64,000 nt of DNA from Prochlorococcus sp. AG-347-L02 (GTDB lineage: Bacteria; Cyanobacteriota; Cyanobacteriia; PCC-6307; Cyanobiaceae): NCBI GenBank assembly GCA_003281255.1, contig QCCL01000002.1:1-64000 (forward strand), given 5' to 3'. Shown piece after piece: positions 42,166 through 56,017 of the stretch. The notes under the pieces were generated by a model that was not told the origin of the DNA, did no database searches, and saw only the letters and a program-made list of their open reading frames with translations. Within the stretch, counting starts at the first letter, position 1. Each line of letters starts with the position of its first letter. The translations under genes were made by a program, and so were the position numbers.

Positions 42166-44997
42166 ATGCTAAAACTTTTGTTGGGAGATCCGAATACACG
42201 AAAGTTAAAGCGCTATCAACCAATAGTGGAAGAGATAAATTTTTTTGAAGAAGAAATTTCTCAATTTACTGATGATGAGCTTAGAAAAGAAACTCAAAAT
42301 CTTAAATCAAATATTTCAGCAGAATTAGATTTTAAAAAACAAAAAGAACTCCTGGAAGAATTTCTTCCTAAAGCCTTTGCAATCGTAAGAGAAGCAAGTA
42401 AACGTGTACTTGATATGAGACATTTTGATGTTCAGTTAATAGGCGGGATGGTTTTGAATGAGTGTCAAATTGCTGAGATGAAGACTGGAGAGGGAAAAAC
42501 TCTCGTCGCAACATTACCTTGTTATTTAAATGCTCTTACGGGGAAAGGTGTTCATGTTGTTACTGTAAATGATTATTTAGCTAGAAGGGATGCTGAGTGG
42601 ATGGGACAAGTTCATCGTTTTTTAGGTTTATCCGTTGGTTTGATTCAGCAAGATATGAGTCCAGTTGAGAGAAAGAAAAATTATGATTGTGATATAACTT
42701 ATGCCACAAATTCAGAATTAGGATTTGATTATTTAAGAGATAATATGGCTACCGATATTAGTGAGGTAGTTCAAAGAAAATTTAATTACTGCGTAATTGA
42801 TGAGGTTGATTCAATATTAATTGATGAAGCAAGAACGCCTCTAATCATTTCTGGCCAAGTTGAAAGACCACAAGAAAAATATCAAAAAGCTGCAGAATTA
42901 TCTCTTGCATTAGTCAAAGCAAAAGAATTAAGTAAAGATGGTATTGATCCAGAAGGCGATTACGAAGTTGATGAAAAACAGAGAAGTTGTATATTAACAG
43001 ATCAGGGTTTTGCAAAATGTGAAGAATATTTGGGAGTTAATGATTTATATAATCCTCAAGATCCTTGGGCGCATTATATAACTAATGCTTTAAAAGCCAA
43101 AGAATTATTTGTTAAAGATGTGAATTATATTATTAAGAACGATGAGGCTGTCATAGTGGATGAATTTACTGGTAGGGTAATGCCAGGAAGACGTTGGAGT
43201 GATGGACAACATCAGGCAATAGAAGCGAAAGAGAGTCTTAAAATTCAGCCTGAGACTCAAACACTAGCATCCATAACTTATCAGAATTTTTTCCTTTTAT
43301 ATCCCGGTTTAGCCGGAATGACTGGAACTGCAAAAACTGAGGAGGTTGAATTTGAAAAAACTTATAAATTAGAATCAACAGTTATACCAACAAATCAAAT
43401 AAGAAAAAGACAAGATTGGGCTGATCAAGTATTTAAGACAGAGATTGGTAAATGGAAAGCCGTTGCTAAAGAAACTGCACAAATTCATAAAGATGGTAGA
43501 CCTGTTTTAGTTGGTACAACGAGTGTTGAAAAAAGTGAATTATTAAGTTCACTTTTATTTGCCGAAAAAATCCCACATAATTTGTTAAATGCTAAGCCAG
43601 AAAACGTTGAACGTGAGGCAGAAATTGTTGCTCAGGCAGGAAGAGCAGGTGCTGTTACTATTGCGACTAATATGGCGGGAAGAGGAACAGATATAATTCT
43701 TGGCGGTAATAGTGACTATATGGCAAGACTTAAATTAAAAGAAATTTTAATTCCTTTGTTAGTCAAGCCTGATAATGATCATAAGCCACCAATACCAAAA
43801 CAAAGAAATTTAAAATCTAAGGGTGGTTTTTCTACAAAAGCTGGTTCAAATTTGAAAAAGAACATTTCAAATTCTTCAACAAGTCTTTTCCCTTGCAAAC
43901 TTGATGAAGCAATTGAAAAAAAACTCTCTCTTTTATCTGATCAACTTGTTAAAAATTGGGGAGATAGACAACTTTCTGTTTTAGAGCTTGATGACAGGAT
44001 TGCTACAGCTGCAGAAAAAGCACCAACTGATGATGACTTGATAAAGCTTTTGAGAGAATCTTTGTCTGATGTGAAAAAAGAATATGAAAAAGTTTTGATT
44101 CATGAAGAAGAAAAAGTAAGAGAAGCTGGCGGTTTACATGTCATTGGTACTGAGAGACATGAATCAAGAAGAGTGGATAATCAACTTAGAGGAAGAGCAG
44201 GAAGACAAGGTGATCTTGGAAGTACAAGATTCTTTTTATCCTTAGATGATAATTTATTAAGGATTTTTGGAGGTGATAGAGTAGCTAATCTAATGAATGC
44301 TTTTAGGGTTGATGAAGATATGCCTATTGAGTCAGGAATGCTTACTAGGTCCCTAGAAAGTGCTCAAAAGAAAGTTGAAACCTACTATTACGATATTAGA
44401 AAACAAGTTTTTGAATACGATGAGGTAATGAACAATCAAAGAAAAGCAGTTTATGGCGAAAGACTAAGAGTTTTGAAGGGGATTGATTTAAAGCGACAAG
44501 TAATAGGATATGGAGAAAGGACAATGGTTGAAATTGTAGATGCTTATATTAATCCTGATCTTCCTCCTGAAGAGTGGAATATTGATCAATTAATTTCTAA
44601 AGTCAAAGAATTTATATATTTATTAGATGATCTTAAATCTGATGATATTAATTTATTGTCAATAGATGAATTAAAAAACTATCTTCAAGAGCAGTTACGT
44701 ATAGCTTATGATTTAAAGGAATCACAAATAGAAAAGATTCGTCCAGGATTAATGAGAGAAGCTGAAAGATTTTTCATTTTGCAGCAAATCGATAATTTAT
44801 GGCGAGAACATCTTCAATCCATGGATTCCTTGAGGGAATCAGTGGGATTGAGGGGTTATGGTCAAAAAGATCCATTAATCGAATATAAAAACGAAGGATA
44901 TGACATGTTTCTTGAAATGATGACTAATATGAGACGTAATGTTATTTATTCAATGTTTATGTTTCAACCTAAAACTGACGTTAGTGAAAAAATTTAA
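42166..44997 (+). CDS. secA: Preprotein translocase subunit SecA
   Basis: [51 protein letters not shown]; cyanobacterial-type insertion near 43.8 kb. Confidence 0.98.
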   Translation: MLKLLLGDPNTRKLKRYQPIVEEINFFEEEISQFTDDELRKETQNLKSNISAELDFKKQKELLEEFLPKAFAIVREASKRVLDMRHFDVQLIGGMVLNECQIAEMKTGEGKTLVATLPCYLNALTGKGVHVVTVNDYLARRDAEWMGQVHRFLGLSVGLIQQDMSPVERKKNYDCDITYATNSELGFDYLRDNMATDISEVVQRKFNYCVIDEVDSILIDEARTPLIISGQVERPQEKYQKAAELSLALVKAKELSKDGIDPEGDYEVDEKQRSCILTDQGFAKCEEYLGVNDLYNPQDPWAHYITNALKAKELFVKDVNYIIKNDEAVIVDEFTGRVMPGRRWSDGQHQAIEAKESLKIQPETQTLASITYQNFFLLYPGLAGMTGTAKTEEVEFEKTYKLESTVIPTNQIRKRQDWADQVFKTEIGKWKAVAKETAQIHKDGRPVLVGTTSVEKSELLSSLLFAEKIPHNLLNAKPENVEREAEIVAQAGRAGAVTIATNMAGRGTDIILGGNSDYMARLKLKEILIPLLVKPDNDHKPPIPKQRNLKSKGGFSTKAGSNLKKNISNSSTSLFPCKLDEAIEKKLSLLSDQLVKNWGDRQLSVLELDDRIATAAEKAPTDDDLIKLLRESLSDVKKEYEKVLIHEEEKVREAGGLHVIGTERHESRRVDNQLRGRAGRQGDLGSTRFFLSLDDNLLRIFGGDRVANLMNAFRVDEDMPIESGMLTRSLESAQKKVETYYYDIRKQVFEYDEVMNNQRKAVYGERLRVLKGIDLKRQVIGYGERTMVEIVDAYINPDLPPEEWNIDQLISKVKEFIYLLDDLKSDDINLLSIDELKNYLQEQLRIAYDLKESQIEKIRPGLMREAERFFILQQIDNLWREHLQSMDSLRESVGLRGYGQKDPLIEYKNEGYDMFLEMMTNMRRNVIYSMFMFQPKTDVSEKI

Positions 44998-45005
44998 ATC
45001 AATAT

Positions 45006-45743
45006 TTAATCATCTCCAAGAAATTCAAAAATTTCTTTATCTTTAAGACTTTGAGAATCACCGAGTTTAGAAATATCAATAGATTCCGAGCTGGCTATAC
45101 ATTGTAGAGTTTTTTGCAATTTAAGAATTTCATTTTCAAGAGAGTCTATCCTATCCATTAAATTTTTTATCACATTAGCTTCTGCATCTGGTAAGGCAGA
45201 GTGCGCTAACGGGTTTACTTTGACACCACTTTGATGCACTACCCTGCCAGGGATTCCGACCACAGTGCTATTCCCCTCTACATTTCGAACAACTACTGAG
45301 CCAGCACCAATACGGGTATTAGAGCCTACCGTGATGGATCCAAGAACTTTTGCGCCCGCTCCGACCACAACATTTTCCATTAAGGTGGGGTGTCTTTTAC
45401 CATGGCTTTTACCAGTTCCGCCTAACGTTACTCCCTGATAAAGCAAACAGTTATTTCCTATCTCAGCAGTTTCACCAATTACAACGCCCATTCCATGGTC
45501 TATGAAAACCCTTTTACCAATTTTTGCCCCAGGATGGATTTCAATACCTGTTGCCAGCCTATTAAGATGACTGAGTAAGCGGGGAATCAAAGGAATCTTT
45601 AATTGCCATAATTTGTGCGTAAACCTATGTATAACTATAGATTGAAAGCCTGGGTAGCAAAGAAATATCTCTATTATTCCTCTCGCGGCGGGATCTCTCT
45701 CTCTGATAATTTCTATATCTGATTTAAAAGTTTTCAATACCAT
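45006..45743 (-). CDS. cysE: Serine O-acetyltransferase
   Basis: Hexapeptide repeats, GIEIHPGAKIGKRVFIDHGMGVVIGETAEIG. Confidence 0.95.
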   Translation of the reverse strand: MVLKTFKSDIEIIRERDPAARGIIEIFLCYPGFQSIVIHRFTHKLWQLKIPLIPRLLSHLNRLATGIEIHPGAKIGKRVFIDHGMGVVIGETAEIGNNCLLYQGVTLGGTGKSHGKRHPTLMENVVVGAGAKVLGSITVGSNTRIGAGSVVVRNVEGNSTVVGIPGRVVHQSGVKVNPLAHSALPDAEANVIKNLMDRIDSLENEILKLQKTLQCIASSESIDISKLGDSQSLKDKEIFEFLGDD

Positions 45744-45746
45744 GGT

Positions 45747-46733
45747 TTAATTAATAACTCCTATTTCTTTTTTTAATTGATTTATTGTTTCTATACTCAA
45801 ATAATTTTTAGCACATATTATTTGAGGTAATCTCATCAACTGAGAACGATTTTTTAATAATGTGGTTTCTACAACTGATAAACTCGGTCCATCACACACT
45901 ATATGGTTTGAAGCCTTTAAAAGTGAGAGTAATCTACTATTATTGTCTGAAATTGCCGTCATAAGCATTAATTCACTACCACGCATGCTATGTATAATGA
46001 CTTCTGCTGCTCTCAATAAACCAGGACTTATGCTGACAATACCTACACAACTTCCAGTATTTAATTCCTTGAGAATTTTTAATTCTTTTTGAAAGTCGCT
46101 CAAGTCAACTGCTATTGCGCGAACTCCATGTTGCTTAGCTACTTTTTCTAGAGGCTGTAAAAAATATCTGCTTGTTACAATTGTACCATTATTTGAATTA
46201 CTCAAAACTTTTTCTAATTCTTCCATAGGAACAACTTCTACTGGTACATTAACTGTTGTAGAAAGGTCTTCTGCTATTAACATAGAAGCCCCAATATCTT
46301 CTCTGGGAGTACTGACTATGATTCTCGATCCGCACTTAATACGCCAATCAATTTCATTGTTCAATATCTCTCTTGTTTCCTGTAAAGTGAATCCAAGACT
46401 TATTAAGTTGTCAATAACCTTTTTTGCTTCTTGATCAGGTGCCTTACTTTTTTTTTCTTTTGAGTAAAGTGATTTGGTAAATTCTCGTTTAGTAAGATTA
46501 TCTCTTACATAGATACCTGATCCAGCTATTGCTTCAACTACCCCATCTACTTCCAGTTGTCTGTAAACTTTGCTTATAGTATTCCTATGAAGTCCAGTCT
46601 GCATTGCAAGTTGTCTCGTACTGGGAAGTCTGTGTCCTGGAGGGTAATGTCTTGCTGCAATTGCGAAACAAATTTGATTATTTAGTTGAGTAGATGCTGG
46701 GATATCACTTTCTTGTTGAATATGGAATCTCAC
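45747..46733 (-). CDS. GntR-family transcriptional regulator
   Basis: wHTH YPPGHRLPSTRQLAMQTGLHRNTISKVYRQLEVDGVVEAIAGSGIYV. Confidence 0.92.
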   Translation of the reverse strand: MRFHIQQESDIPASTQLNNQICFAIAARHYPPGHRLPSTRQLAMQTGLHRNTISKVYRQLEVDGVVEAIAGSGIYVRDNLTKREFTKSLYSKEKKSKAPDQEAKKVIDNLISLGFTLQETREILNNEIDWRIKCGSRIIVSTPREDIGASMLIAEDLSTTVNVPVEVVPMEELEKVLSNSNNGTIVTSRYFLQPLEKVAKQHGVRAIAVDLSDFQKELKILKELNTGSCVGIVSISPGLLRAAEVIIHSMRGSELMLMTAISDNNSRLLSLLKASNHIVCDGPSLSVVETTLLKNRSQLMRLPQIICAKNYLSIETINQLKKEIGVIN

Positions 46734-46810
46734 TTTAGAAAAATCCTGATTAATTTAATTTCTGATATAGTGACACTTTAACATCCGGCATATTTTTTGA
46801 TAATAATTTA

Positions 46811-47383
46811 TTACCTATCATCTTTTTTGACAAGAGGAGTTTTGCGAGGGCTTAAAAACATAATCATGTTTCTCCCTTCTCTTTTGGGTTTTTGTTGAAC
46901 TTCTGATTGCTCTTCTAAGTCATTAGCCATCTTTAAAAGAAGTGTCTCAGCTAAATTTGAGTGTTGAATTTCTCTACCCCTAAAAATTACAGTGCATTTT
47001 ACCTTATCTCCCGATTTTAGAAATTTAGTAGCTTGACCAATCCGAACATCATAATCATGCTTGTCAATTTTATACCTCATTTTTACCTCTTTAACTTCTG
47101 TTTGATGAGATTTTTTCCTTGCTTCTTTAGCTTTCTTTTCTTGTTCAAATTTATATTTACCGTAGTCCATGATTCTACAAACAGGAGGATTTGCTTTTTC
47201 GCTAACCAAAACTAAATCAAGTTCTCTTTGAGATGCTATTTCTAATGCTTTTAATCTATCTATGACGCCTAATTGTTTTCCATCTGAATCAACGACTCTC
47301 AATTGAGGGTATTTTATTCTTTCATTTATATTTGGTAGCTCTCTTACTGGAGCTCTTCGGTCAAAGCGTGGGCGTGGGGGCAT
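46811..47383 (-). CDS. infC: Translation initiation factor IF-3
   Basis: [55 protein letters not shown]. Confidence 0.97.
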   Translation of the reverse strand: MPPRPRFDRRAPVRELPNINERIKYPQLRVVDSDGKQLGVIDRLKALEIASQRELDLVLVSEKANPPVCRIMDYGKYKFEQEKKAKEARKKSHQTEVKEVKMRYKIDKHDYDVRIGQATKFLKSGDKVKCTVIFRGREIQHSNLAETLLLKMANDLEEQSEVQQKPKREGRNMIMFLSPRKTPLVKKDDR

Positions 47384-47436
47384 TCAGTTAATTTAAAAAA
47401 TTGATTGGATGATGAACAAAATCTATTTTTATAAAG

Positions 47437-48336
47437 TTAGCTTATAAAAGACTCTATTTTAATTATTGCATCTTTTAGCAGGTTTTTGTTATTAAGCCAA
47501 AGAGGATTATTTTTATTACGAAACCAAGTTTTTTGTCTTTTGGCAAATTGGATTGTTTTTGTCGCAGTTAATTCAATCGCCTTGTCAATTGTTGAACGGT
47601 TATTTAAAACATCCCTAGCTTCTCGGTAACCAATGGTTTCTAATATTGGCAAATCAAATCCGTATTTAGAGATTAGGTGGTTTGTCTCCTCAATAATTCC
47701 AGATAAAAACATATTTTTTGTTCTTTGAAAAATTCTTTCTTTTAAATTATCTCTATCTAATCCAAGTTCTAGGATTTTCCAGTTGGGCGGTTTTCGAACT
47801 TTCAGATTTGACAAAGGTTTACCTGTTACGTAGAAGACTTCTAAAGCTCTTATTGTTCTAATGCGGTCAGCAAAATTGATTTTTTTTGTTGATAATGGAT
47901 CACAAGTTTTTAATAGATCCCAACATTTTTCCTGACCAAGTTCTTCTAATTGTCTTCTGAAATTATTTTGAGGAGGGACATCTGGTACAAAAAATCCTTT
48001 TGTTATTGAGTTCATATACAACCCACTTCCTCCAACAAGAAAAGGTAAATAATCTTGTTTAATCTCTTCCTTGATAGATTTTTGAGCAATTTCTTGAAAT
48101 TGTTTTACATTAATTGGATTGATTGGTTCTGCAATATCTATTAAAAAATGCTTTATTTTTTTTTGTTGGATTTTAGATGGCTTGGCTGTTCCAATATCCA
48201 TGGACTTATAAATTTGCCTTGAATCGATATTGTGTATATGAGTTTTAAAATATTCTGCAATTTCAATAGCTAATTCTGTTTTGCCACTTGCAGTAGGCCC
48301 AATTAAAATAATTACATGAGGTAGAGACGAAGACAT
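47437..48336 (-). CDS. miaA: tRNA dimethylallyltransferase
   Basis: [43 protein letters not shown]. Confidence 0.96.
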   Translation of the reverse strand: MSSSLPHVIILIGPTASGKTELAIEIAEYFKTHIHNIDSRQIYKSMDIGTAKPSKIQQKKIKHFLIDIAEPINPINVKQFQEIAQKSIKEEIKQDYLPFLVGGSGLYMNSITKGFFVPDVPPQNNFRRQLEELGQEKCWDLLKTCDPLSTKKINFADRIRTIRALEVFYVTGKPLSNLKVRKPPNWKILELGLDRDNLKERIFQRTKNMFLSGIIEETNHLISKYGFDLPILETIGYREARDVLNNRSTIDKAIELTATKTIQFAKRQKTWFRNKNNPLWLNNKNLLKDAIIKIESFIS

Positions 48337-48440
48337 ATGAATTTCTGAAGAAAAAAATATTAGCTATATAATTAAAGTGATTAATTTTTTCATCGACTTC
48401 GAGCCTATATCTTATTGCGGTGGTAAGTTTAATGAAAGAC

Positions 48441-48464
48441 CTTTTAAAAATAACATTTTAAAAG
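48441..48464. promoter_or_regulatory. Perfect 9-bp AT-rich inverted repeat upstream of gyrB (CTTTTAAAA-ATAACA-TTTTAAAAG)
   Basis: Direct inspection; ends 22 nt before the gyrB ATG; outer AGA/TCT can pair past a bulged C. Confidence 0.5.
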
Positions 48465-48486
48465 TCTAATATTTTTTTTATATTAA

Positions 48487-50780
<2,294 letters not shown>

Positions 50781-50783
50781 ATT

Positions 50784-51149
50784 TTGGGCCTTAGTTCAAT
50801 AATTATAATTTTACTTGGCAGTACTTTTGGATTAATACTGAGAATATTCATACAAAATAATTTTAAAAAAAGTGTAGGTTTTGATATTCAAAATACTTCA
50901 ATAGTAAATTTTTTATCATCATTTTTATTAGGAATTTTAGTAGCTTTAAATTTTATTAACAACGAAATATTAGTGTTATTTTATAGTGGTTTTTTAGGAT
51001 GTTTTAGTACATTTTCTTCTTTTATATATCAACTATTTGAATTATTTAAAAAGAGAAAATTCCTAAGATTATTTTTCCACTATATTAAAGTGATAATTTT
51101 TTCATTCCTGTTCTTTTATTTAGGTTATTTTCTTATTCAGTTTTTTTAA
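50784..51149 (+). CDS. crcB: CrcB/Fluc-type fluoride channel subunit (TTG start in track)
   Basis: Small four-TM protein, GSTFGLILRIFIQN, NFLSSFLLGILVAL, GFLGCFSTFSSFIYQ. Confidence 0.82.
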   Translation: MGLSSIIIILLGSTFGLILRIFIQNNFKKSVGFDIQNTSIVNFLSSFLLGILVALNFINNEILVLFYSGFLGCFSTFSSFIYQLFELFKKRKFLRLFFHYIKVIIFSFLFFYLGYFLIQFF

Positions 51150-51150
51150 A

Positions 51151-51480
51151 GTGAAAATAAAGAATTTTATTTATATTCTTTTAGCTGCTTACCTAGCTAC
51201 ATTTTTAAGATTAATTATAGATAATAATTTTTTGATTTCAATAATCGGATCATTTTTAGTTGGTTTTTTTATCAATAGAAGATTAAGTTATTCAACTCAA
51301 AAAATTTTATTTAGCGGTTTTTTTTCTTGTTTTACATCTTTTAGCGGATTTATATATTTTTTGTACACAATTTTAAATCGAGGAGATTGGATAAAATTTA
51401 TAATTTTTTTTAATTTAATCATTATCATAAACTTGGTCACAATGCTTTTCGGGTTCTGGATAAGTAGAAAAATTACTTAG
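51151..51480 (+). CDS. crcB: Second CrcB/Fluc-type subunit (GTG start)
   Basis: AAYLATFLRLIIDNNFL, GSFLVGFFINRR, GFFSCFTSFSGFIYF. Confidence 0.82.
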   Translation: MKIKNFIYILLAAYLATFLRLIIDNNFLISIIGSFLVGFFINRRLSYSTQKILFSGFFSCFTSFSGFIYFLYTILNRGDWIKFIIFFNLIIIINLVTMLFGFWISRKIT

Positions 51481-51523
51481 ATTTCATATAATGGTGTTGT
51501 TACTTTGATAAGGGATTATATTT

Positions 51524-52930
51524 ATGAACGAAAATAATCTTGAAACAGTTACATCGTTATCTTCAGATTTAAGTACAAGAAAAAATATTACTATTCAACT
51601 TGAGGAATTACTTATAGCGGGAAATTATGATGAGGCAAAGTTACTTTTAGAGCCTTCCCAACCTGTTGATATTGCTGATGCTATTGGAAGCCTTCCACTA
51701 ATGTTGCAGGCATTAGCATTTCGATTATTAAAAAAAAATGAAGCAATTGAGGTTTATGAGTATTTAGATCCAGTAGTTCAACAAACTTTATTAGAGAGAC
51801 TTCGTTCAGGAGAGGTTTTAGAAATCGTTGAAAAAATGTCTCCTGATGATAGGGTTCAACTCTTTGATGAATTACCTGCAAAAGTTGTACGAAAATTTTT
51901 ATCTGCTCTTAGTCCTGGTGAAAGGAAAGTAACAGCTGAATTACTTGGATATGAGCCTGAAACTGCAGGAAGATTAATGACAACTGAATTTATAGATCTT
52001 AAAGAGATGCAAACAGCAGCTGAGGCTCTTTCTTTAGTTAGAAAAAGAGCCCCATTTACTGAAACTATTTATAGCTTGTATGTTACAGATAAAGAAAGAC
52101 ATTTAACAGGTATTCTCTCTTTAAGAGACCTTGTAACTGCTGATCCATCTAAGCCAATTGGAGACGTTATGACAAGAGATGTAGTTAATATCGCTACCAA
52201 TACGAATCAAGAAGAGGTTGCTAGAGCAATACAAAGATATGATTTTTTAGCTCTCCCAGTCGTTGATAAGGAAAAAAGACTTGTTGGGATAGTAACAGTC
52301 GATGATTTAATTGATGTCATAGAACAAGAAGCAACAAGAGATATTTATGCGGCGGGGGCAGTACAACCTGGCGATGAAGATGATTATTTTCAAAGTAGTT
52401 TGTTTACAATTGCTCGAAGAAGAATTTTATGGTTATTAATTTTGGTTCTAGCAAATGGATTAACGACAAAAGTTATAGCTATGAATGATCAAATATTAAA
52501 AGAAATAGTTTTATTAGCTGCATTTATTCCGCTACTTATAGGTACTGGCGGGAATGTTGGTGCTCAAAGTTCAACTGTTGTCATTCGAGGTTTAAGTACT
52601 CAAAAACTGAAGTCTCTTGGTGCAATTAAGGCAGTAGTTAAGGAGGCAATAACAGGCGCTCTTTTAGGCGTTTTTATGATGCTTGTAGTATTTCCATTCG
52701 CTTGGTGGCAAGGAGAAGGGCCTTTAATCGCTTTTGCGGTCGGAATAAGTTTGATATCCATAACAACTTTAGCTGCAACAACAGGAGCGATCCTCCCTTT
52801 GTTGTTTGCCAGAATGAAATTGGATCCAGCTTTGATGTCCTCCCCTTTTATTACAACCGTAACTGATATTGCAGGTGTATTTATTTACCTTAGTACAGCA
52901 AAATGGCTATTAAGCTTTTCTTTAGTCTAA
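51524..52930 (+). CDS. mgtE: Magnesium transporter MgtE
   Basis: N domain, CBS pair, TM domain IGTGGNVGAQSSTVVIRGLS. Confidence 0.95.
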   Translation: MNENNLETVTSLSSDLSTRKNITIQLEELLIAGNYDEAKLLLEPSQPVDIADAIGSLPLMLQALAFRLLKKNEAIEVYEYLDPVVQQTLLERLRSGEVLEIVEKMSPDDRVQLFDELPAKVVRKFLSALSPGERKVTAELLGYEPETAGRLMTTEFIDLKEMQTAAEALSLVRKRAPFTETIYSLYVTDKERHLTGILSLRDLVTADPSKPIGDVMTRDVVNIATNTNQEEVARAIQRYDFLALPVVDKEKRLVGIVTVDDLIDVIEQEATRDIYAAGAVQPGDEDDYFQSSLFTIARRRILWLLILVLANGLTTKVIAMNDQILKEIVLLAAFIPLLIGTGGNVGAQSSTVVIRGLSTQKLKSLGAIKAVVKEAITGALLGVFMMLVVFPFAWWQGEGPLIAFAVGISLISITTLAATTGAILPLLFARMKLDPALMSSPFITTVTDIAGVFIYLSTAKWLLSFSLV

Positions 52931-52997
52931 TTTGAGTAGGTATTTATTCTCATTTTTGTAAAATTGTGGATTTTTTTGTTTAACTTTACATTTCTTA

Positions 52998-54032
52998 ATG
53001 GTATTGTTTACAAAACAACATTCAACTTTCATGTCTTCTGAAACAATAAGTGAAAATAAAATAGCATCAATCGCGAGTTTAAAAGCTAGCAATGATGTAG
53101 ATCTTGTACGATCATACTTGAGGGATATAGGAAGAGTTCCATTACTATCGCATGAACAAGAAATTACTCTAGGTCGCCAAGTTCAAGAGTACATGGAAGT
53201 TGAAAGGGCAGAATTAGAATTTATTGAATTAACAGGAGATAAGCCAACTATTGATGAATTATCCACCAAATTAAACTTATCTACTTCCATAATTAAAAAA
53301 AGATTGAGAGCTGGACAGAGAGCTAAAGAAAGGATGGTTGCAGCAAATTTAAGACTAGTAGTAAGCGTTGCAAAAAAATATACCAAAAGAAACATGGAAC
53401 TTTTGGATTTAATTCAGGAAGGAACCATAGGACTAGTTAGAGGAGTTGAAAAATTTGATCCAGCGAGAGGATATAAGTTTTCAACATATGCATACTGGTG
53501 GATTAGGCAAGGTATTACAAGGGCAATAGCTGAAAAAAGTCGGGCGATAAGGTTACCAATTCACATAACTGAAATGTTGAATAAGTTAAAAAAAGGTCAA
53601 AGAGAGCTTAGTCAAGAAATGTCAAGAACCCCAACTGTAACTGAACTTGCTAAATACGTTGAGCTGCCTGAAGATGATGTCAAAGATTTGATGTGCAAAG
53701 CTGGGCAGCCAGTAAGTCTTGAAACCAAAGTTGGTGATGGCGAAGATACTGTTTTATTAGATTTACTGGCAGGAGGCGAGGATTTGCCAGATGAACAAAT
53801 AGAGATGGATTGTATGAGAGGAGATCTGCATTCTCTATTACACCAATTGCCTGATCTGCAATGTAGAGTTTTGAGAATGAGATACGGAATGGATGGTGAT
53901 GAGCCAATGTCTCTTACAGGTATAGGAAGGGTACTAGGGATAAGTAGAGATCGAGTAAGAAATCTTGAACGAGATGGATTAAGAGGCTTGAGAAGACTTA
54001 GTGATAATGTAGAAGCCTACTTTGTTTCTTGA
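52998..54032 (+). CDS. Group 2 RpoD-like sigma factor
   Basis: DLVRSYLRDIGRVPLLSHEQEI, NLRLVVSVAKKYTKRNMELLDLIQEGTIGLVRGVEKFDPARGYKFSTYAYWWIRQGI. Confidence 0.95.
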   Translation: MVLFTKQHSTFMSSETISENKIASIASLKASNDVDLVRSYLRDIGRVPLLSHEQEITLGRQVQEYMEVERAELEFIELTGDKPTIDELSTKLNLSTSIIKKRLRAGQRAKERMVAANLRLVVSVAKKYTKRNMELLDLIQEGTIGLVRGVEKFDPARGYKFSTYAYWWIRQGITRAIAEKSRAIRLPIHITEMLNKLKKGQRELSQEMSRTPTVTELAKYVELPEDDVKDLMCKAGQPVSLETKVGDGEDTVLLDLLAGGEDLPDEQIEMDCMRGDLHSLLHQLPDLQCRVLRMRYGMDGDEPMSLTGIGRVLGISRDRVRNLERDGLRGLRRLSDNVEAYFVS

Positions 54033-54931
54033 ATAAATTCATTTATTAACTTATTTGTTTTTTCAGGTTCTTCATCATGAGGACAATGACCAGCATCATT
54101 AATAATATCTAATCTTTTAATATTCCTAAATTGTTTCTTCCACTCTCTTGCTTCATTTAAAGATTCCCAAGGATCTTTTTCTCCCCAAATCAATTGGATT
54201 GGAGCCTCAACCTTATCGAAAAGGTCAGTTGCTAGATAGTCATCAAATAAGTTAATAAAACCACGAAATGCTTCTTTAGAGTTTCTCCTTTGAGAGGGTT
54301 GATAAAGTATTTCAATCAATTCTTTATTGATATTTTTTCCTGTAGGGTAAGCTTGTTCAAGTATTTTCTTAATAACTTTTGGGTTAGCAGCTCTTGTAAA
54401 AAGTGAATTGCTAATTACTCTTTGTCTGACAATCGTTTTAAGGATAGGTCTTAGTAGATTCATTAAGACATCACTTTTTTTTAAACGTTTATCATCCATA
54501 GTTCTTTGTGCACAATCAATCAAAATAACACCTTTGCAATTATCTTTGAGCATTTCAGCAGCTTTCAATGCGATAACACCACCAATTGAATTTCCTACCA
54601 AAAAAACAGGAGATTTAATTACCTCTTCACAAAATGTTGATATTTGATTACCCCATAAGTCAAATGAATATTTAATTGAGTTTTCTTTAACAGGTTCGTA
54701 ATCTAATAAGGCACTAGGCTGACTGCTTTTCCCAAATCCTAATAAGTCAATTGCGTAGCAGTTAGAAAATTCTCCAAGAAAATCTTGATTATATCTCCAG
54801 TGGTTTTTTGATGCTCCAAATCCATGAACTAATAAAATCTTAATATTTTTCTCAGAAATCGATTCTTTTGATAAAGACCAAGAAATTTCCCAATTCTTCC
54901 ACTTCCAAGTTTCAGATTTATTTAAAGACAC
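54017..54931 (-). CDS. Alpha/beta hydrolase
   Basis: LLVHGFGASKNHWRYN, VGNSIGGVIALKAAE, WGEKDPWES, DAGHCPHDEEPE. Confidence 0.9.
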   Translation of the reverse strand: MSLNKSETWKWKNWEISWSLSKESISEKNIKILLVHGFGASKNHWRYNQDFLGEFSNCYAIDLLGFGKSSQPSALLDYEPVKENSIKYSFDLWGNQISTFCEEVIKSPVFLVGNSIGGVIALKAAEMLKDNCKGVILIDCAQRTMDDKRLKKSDVLMNLLRPILKTIVRQRVISNSLFTRAANPKVIKKILEQAYPTGKNINKELIEILYQPSQRRNSKEAFRGFINLFDDYLATDLFDKVEAPIQLIWGEKDPWESLNEAREWKKQFRNIKRLDIINDAGHCPHDEEPEKTNKLINEFIQETK

Positions 54932-55018
54932 TATGAATAAGCTTTTAATTAAACTTTAATTCAAAAAAAAAATATTCGTTTTTAATAAATTACCCTAGTT
55001 AATAAAAGAGTTTATTCT

Positions 55019-56017
55019 ATGAAGAAAAAAAAGGTCATATGTATTGGAGAGGCTTTAATAGACAGAATCAGAAATAAGTCAAATCAAGGATTTAAAGATT
55101 TTTTAGGTGGTGCACCTGCTAATGTTGCTTGTGGATTAAGAAAATTAAAAATAGATTCAATATTTATAGGAAGTGTGGGAAATGATGATTATGGAAAAAA
55201 ATTCATAAAGCAATTTAATGAATTGGAAGTTAATTTAGATTTTCTGCAATTAGATAATGATTCATCTACTCGCGTGGTTAATGTAGATAGAGATCAGTTT
55301 GGAGATCGTTTTTTTTCAGGCTTTGAGGAAAGTCAACATTCATGCTTTGCAGATGAAGTTCTTAGTAAGAAATTAATCCAAAAAGAAATTTTAAATTTGG
55401 AGGAAACTTTTCTAGAAACAAAATATTTAATTACAGGAACGATCTTGTTATCATCTCCAATATCAGCAAAGACCATATTTTTTATTCTTGAACAGGCTAA
55501 AAAATTTGAAGTCAAAATAGTTGTTGATTTGAATTGGAGAGAGGTGTTTTGGGATCATTCAAGTTTTTCATCAGAAATTACTAAAGCCGCGAGAATTAAT
55601 TTAATCAAAAATTTTTTAGACCATGCAAATGTTTTAAAACTTGCCAAGGAAGAAGCAACTTTGTTTTTTGAGGATGAGAATCCCTTGTTGATATCTCAAC
55701 AATTGTCTAATAGACCAGATGTAATAATAACTAATGGAAAAAATCCCGTTGCATGGTGTATCAATGGATTGCAGGGAATTACCGAAACTCCTTCTTCACA
55801 AAAAATTGTTGATACAACTGGAGCAGGCGATGCTTTTCTAGCTGGCTTAATTTCAAAATTCATTACTTCTGGTTATCCTTCAAATAAACAGGAGATAGAA
55901 GATTGCATTAAGTTCGCAGGTGTTTGTGGATTATTAACTTGTCTTGGTGAAGGTGCAATCGAGCAACAGCCATATTATGAGAAGGTTAATAAATTTTTGG
56001 GATCTCTTATTTCGTAG
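55019..56017 (+). CDS. PfkB-family carbohydrate kinase (fructokinase-like)
   Basis: CIGEALIDRI, LGGAPANVACGLRKL, VDTTGAGDAFLAGL. Confidence 0.92.
   Translation: MKKKKVICIGEALIDRIRNKSNQGFKDFLGGAPANVACGLRKLKIDSIFIGSVGNDDYGKKFIKQFNELEVNLDFLQLDNDSSTRVVNVDRDQFGDRFFSGFEESQHSCFADEVLSKKLIQKEILNLEETFLETKYLITGTILLSSPISAKTIFFILEQAKKFEVKIVVDLNWREVFWDHSSFSSEITKAARINLIKNFLDHANVLKLAKEEATLFFEDENPLLISQQLSNRPDVIITNGKNPVAWCINGLQGITETPSSQKIVDTTGAGDAFLAGLISKFITSGYPSNKQEIEDCIKFAGVCGLLTCLGEGAIEQQPYYEKVNKFLGSLIS

Noticed and set aside
43770-44100. Poorly conserved insertion in SecA
   Set aside because: Matches the well-known lineage-specific insertion in cyanobacterial SecA; reading frame intact
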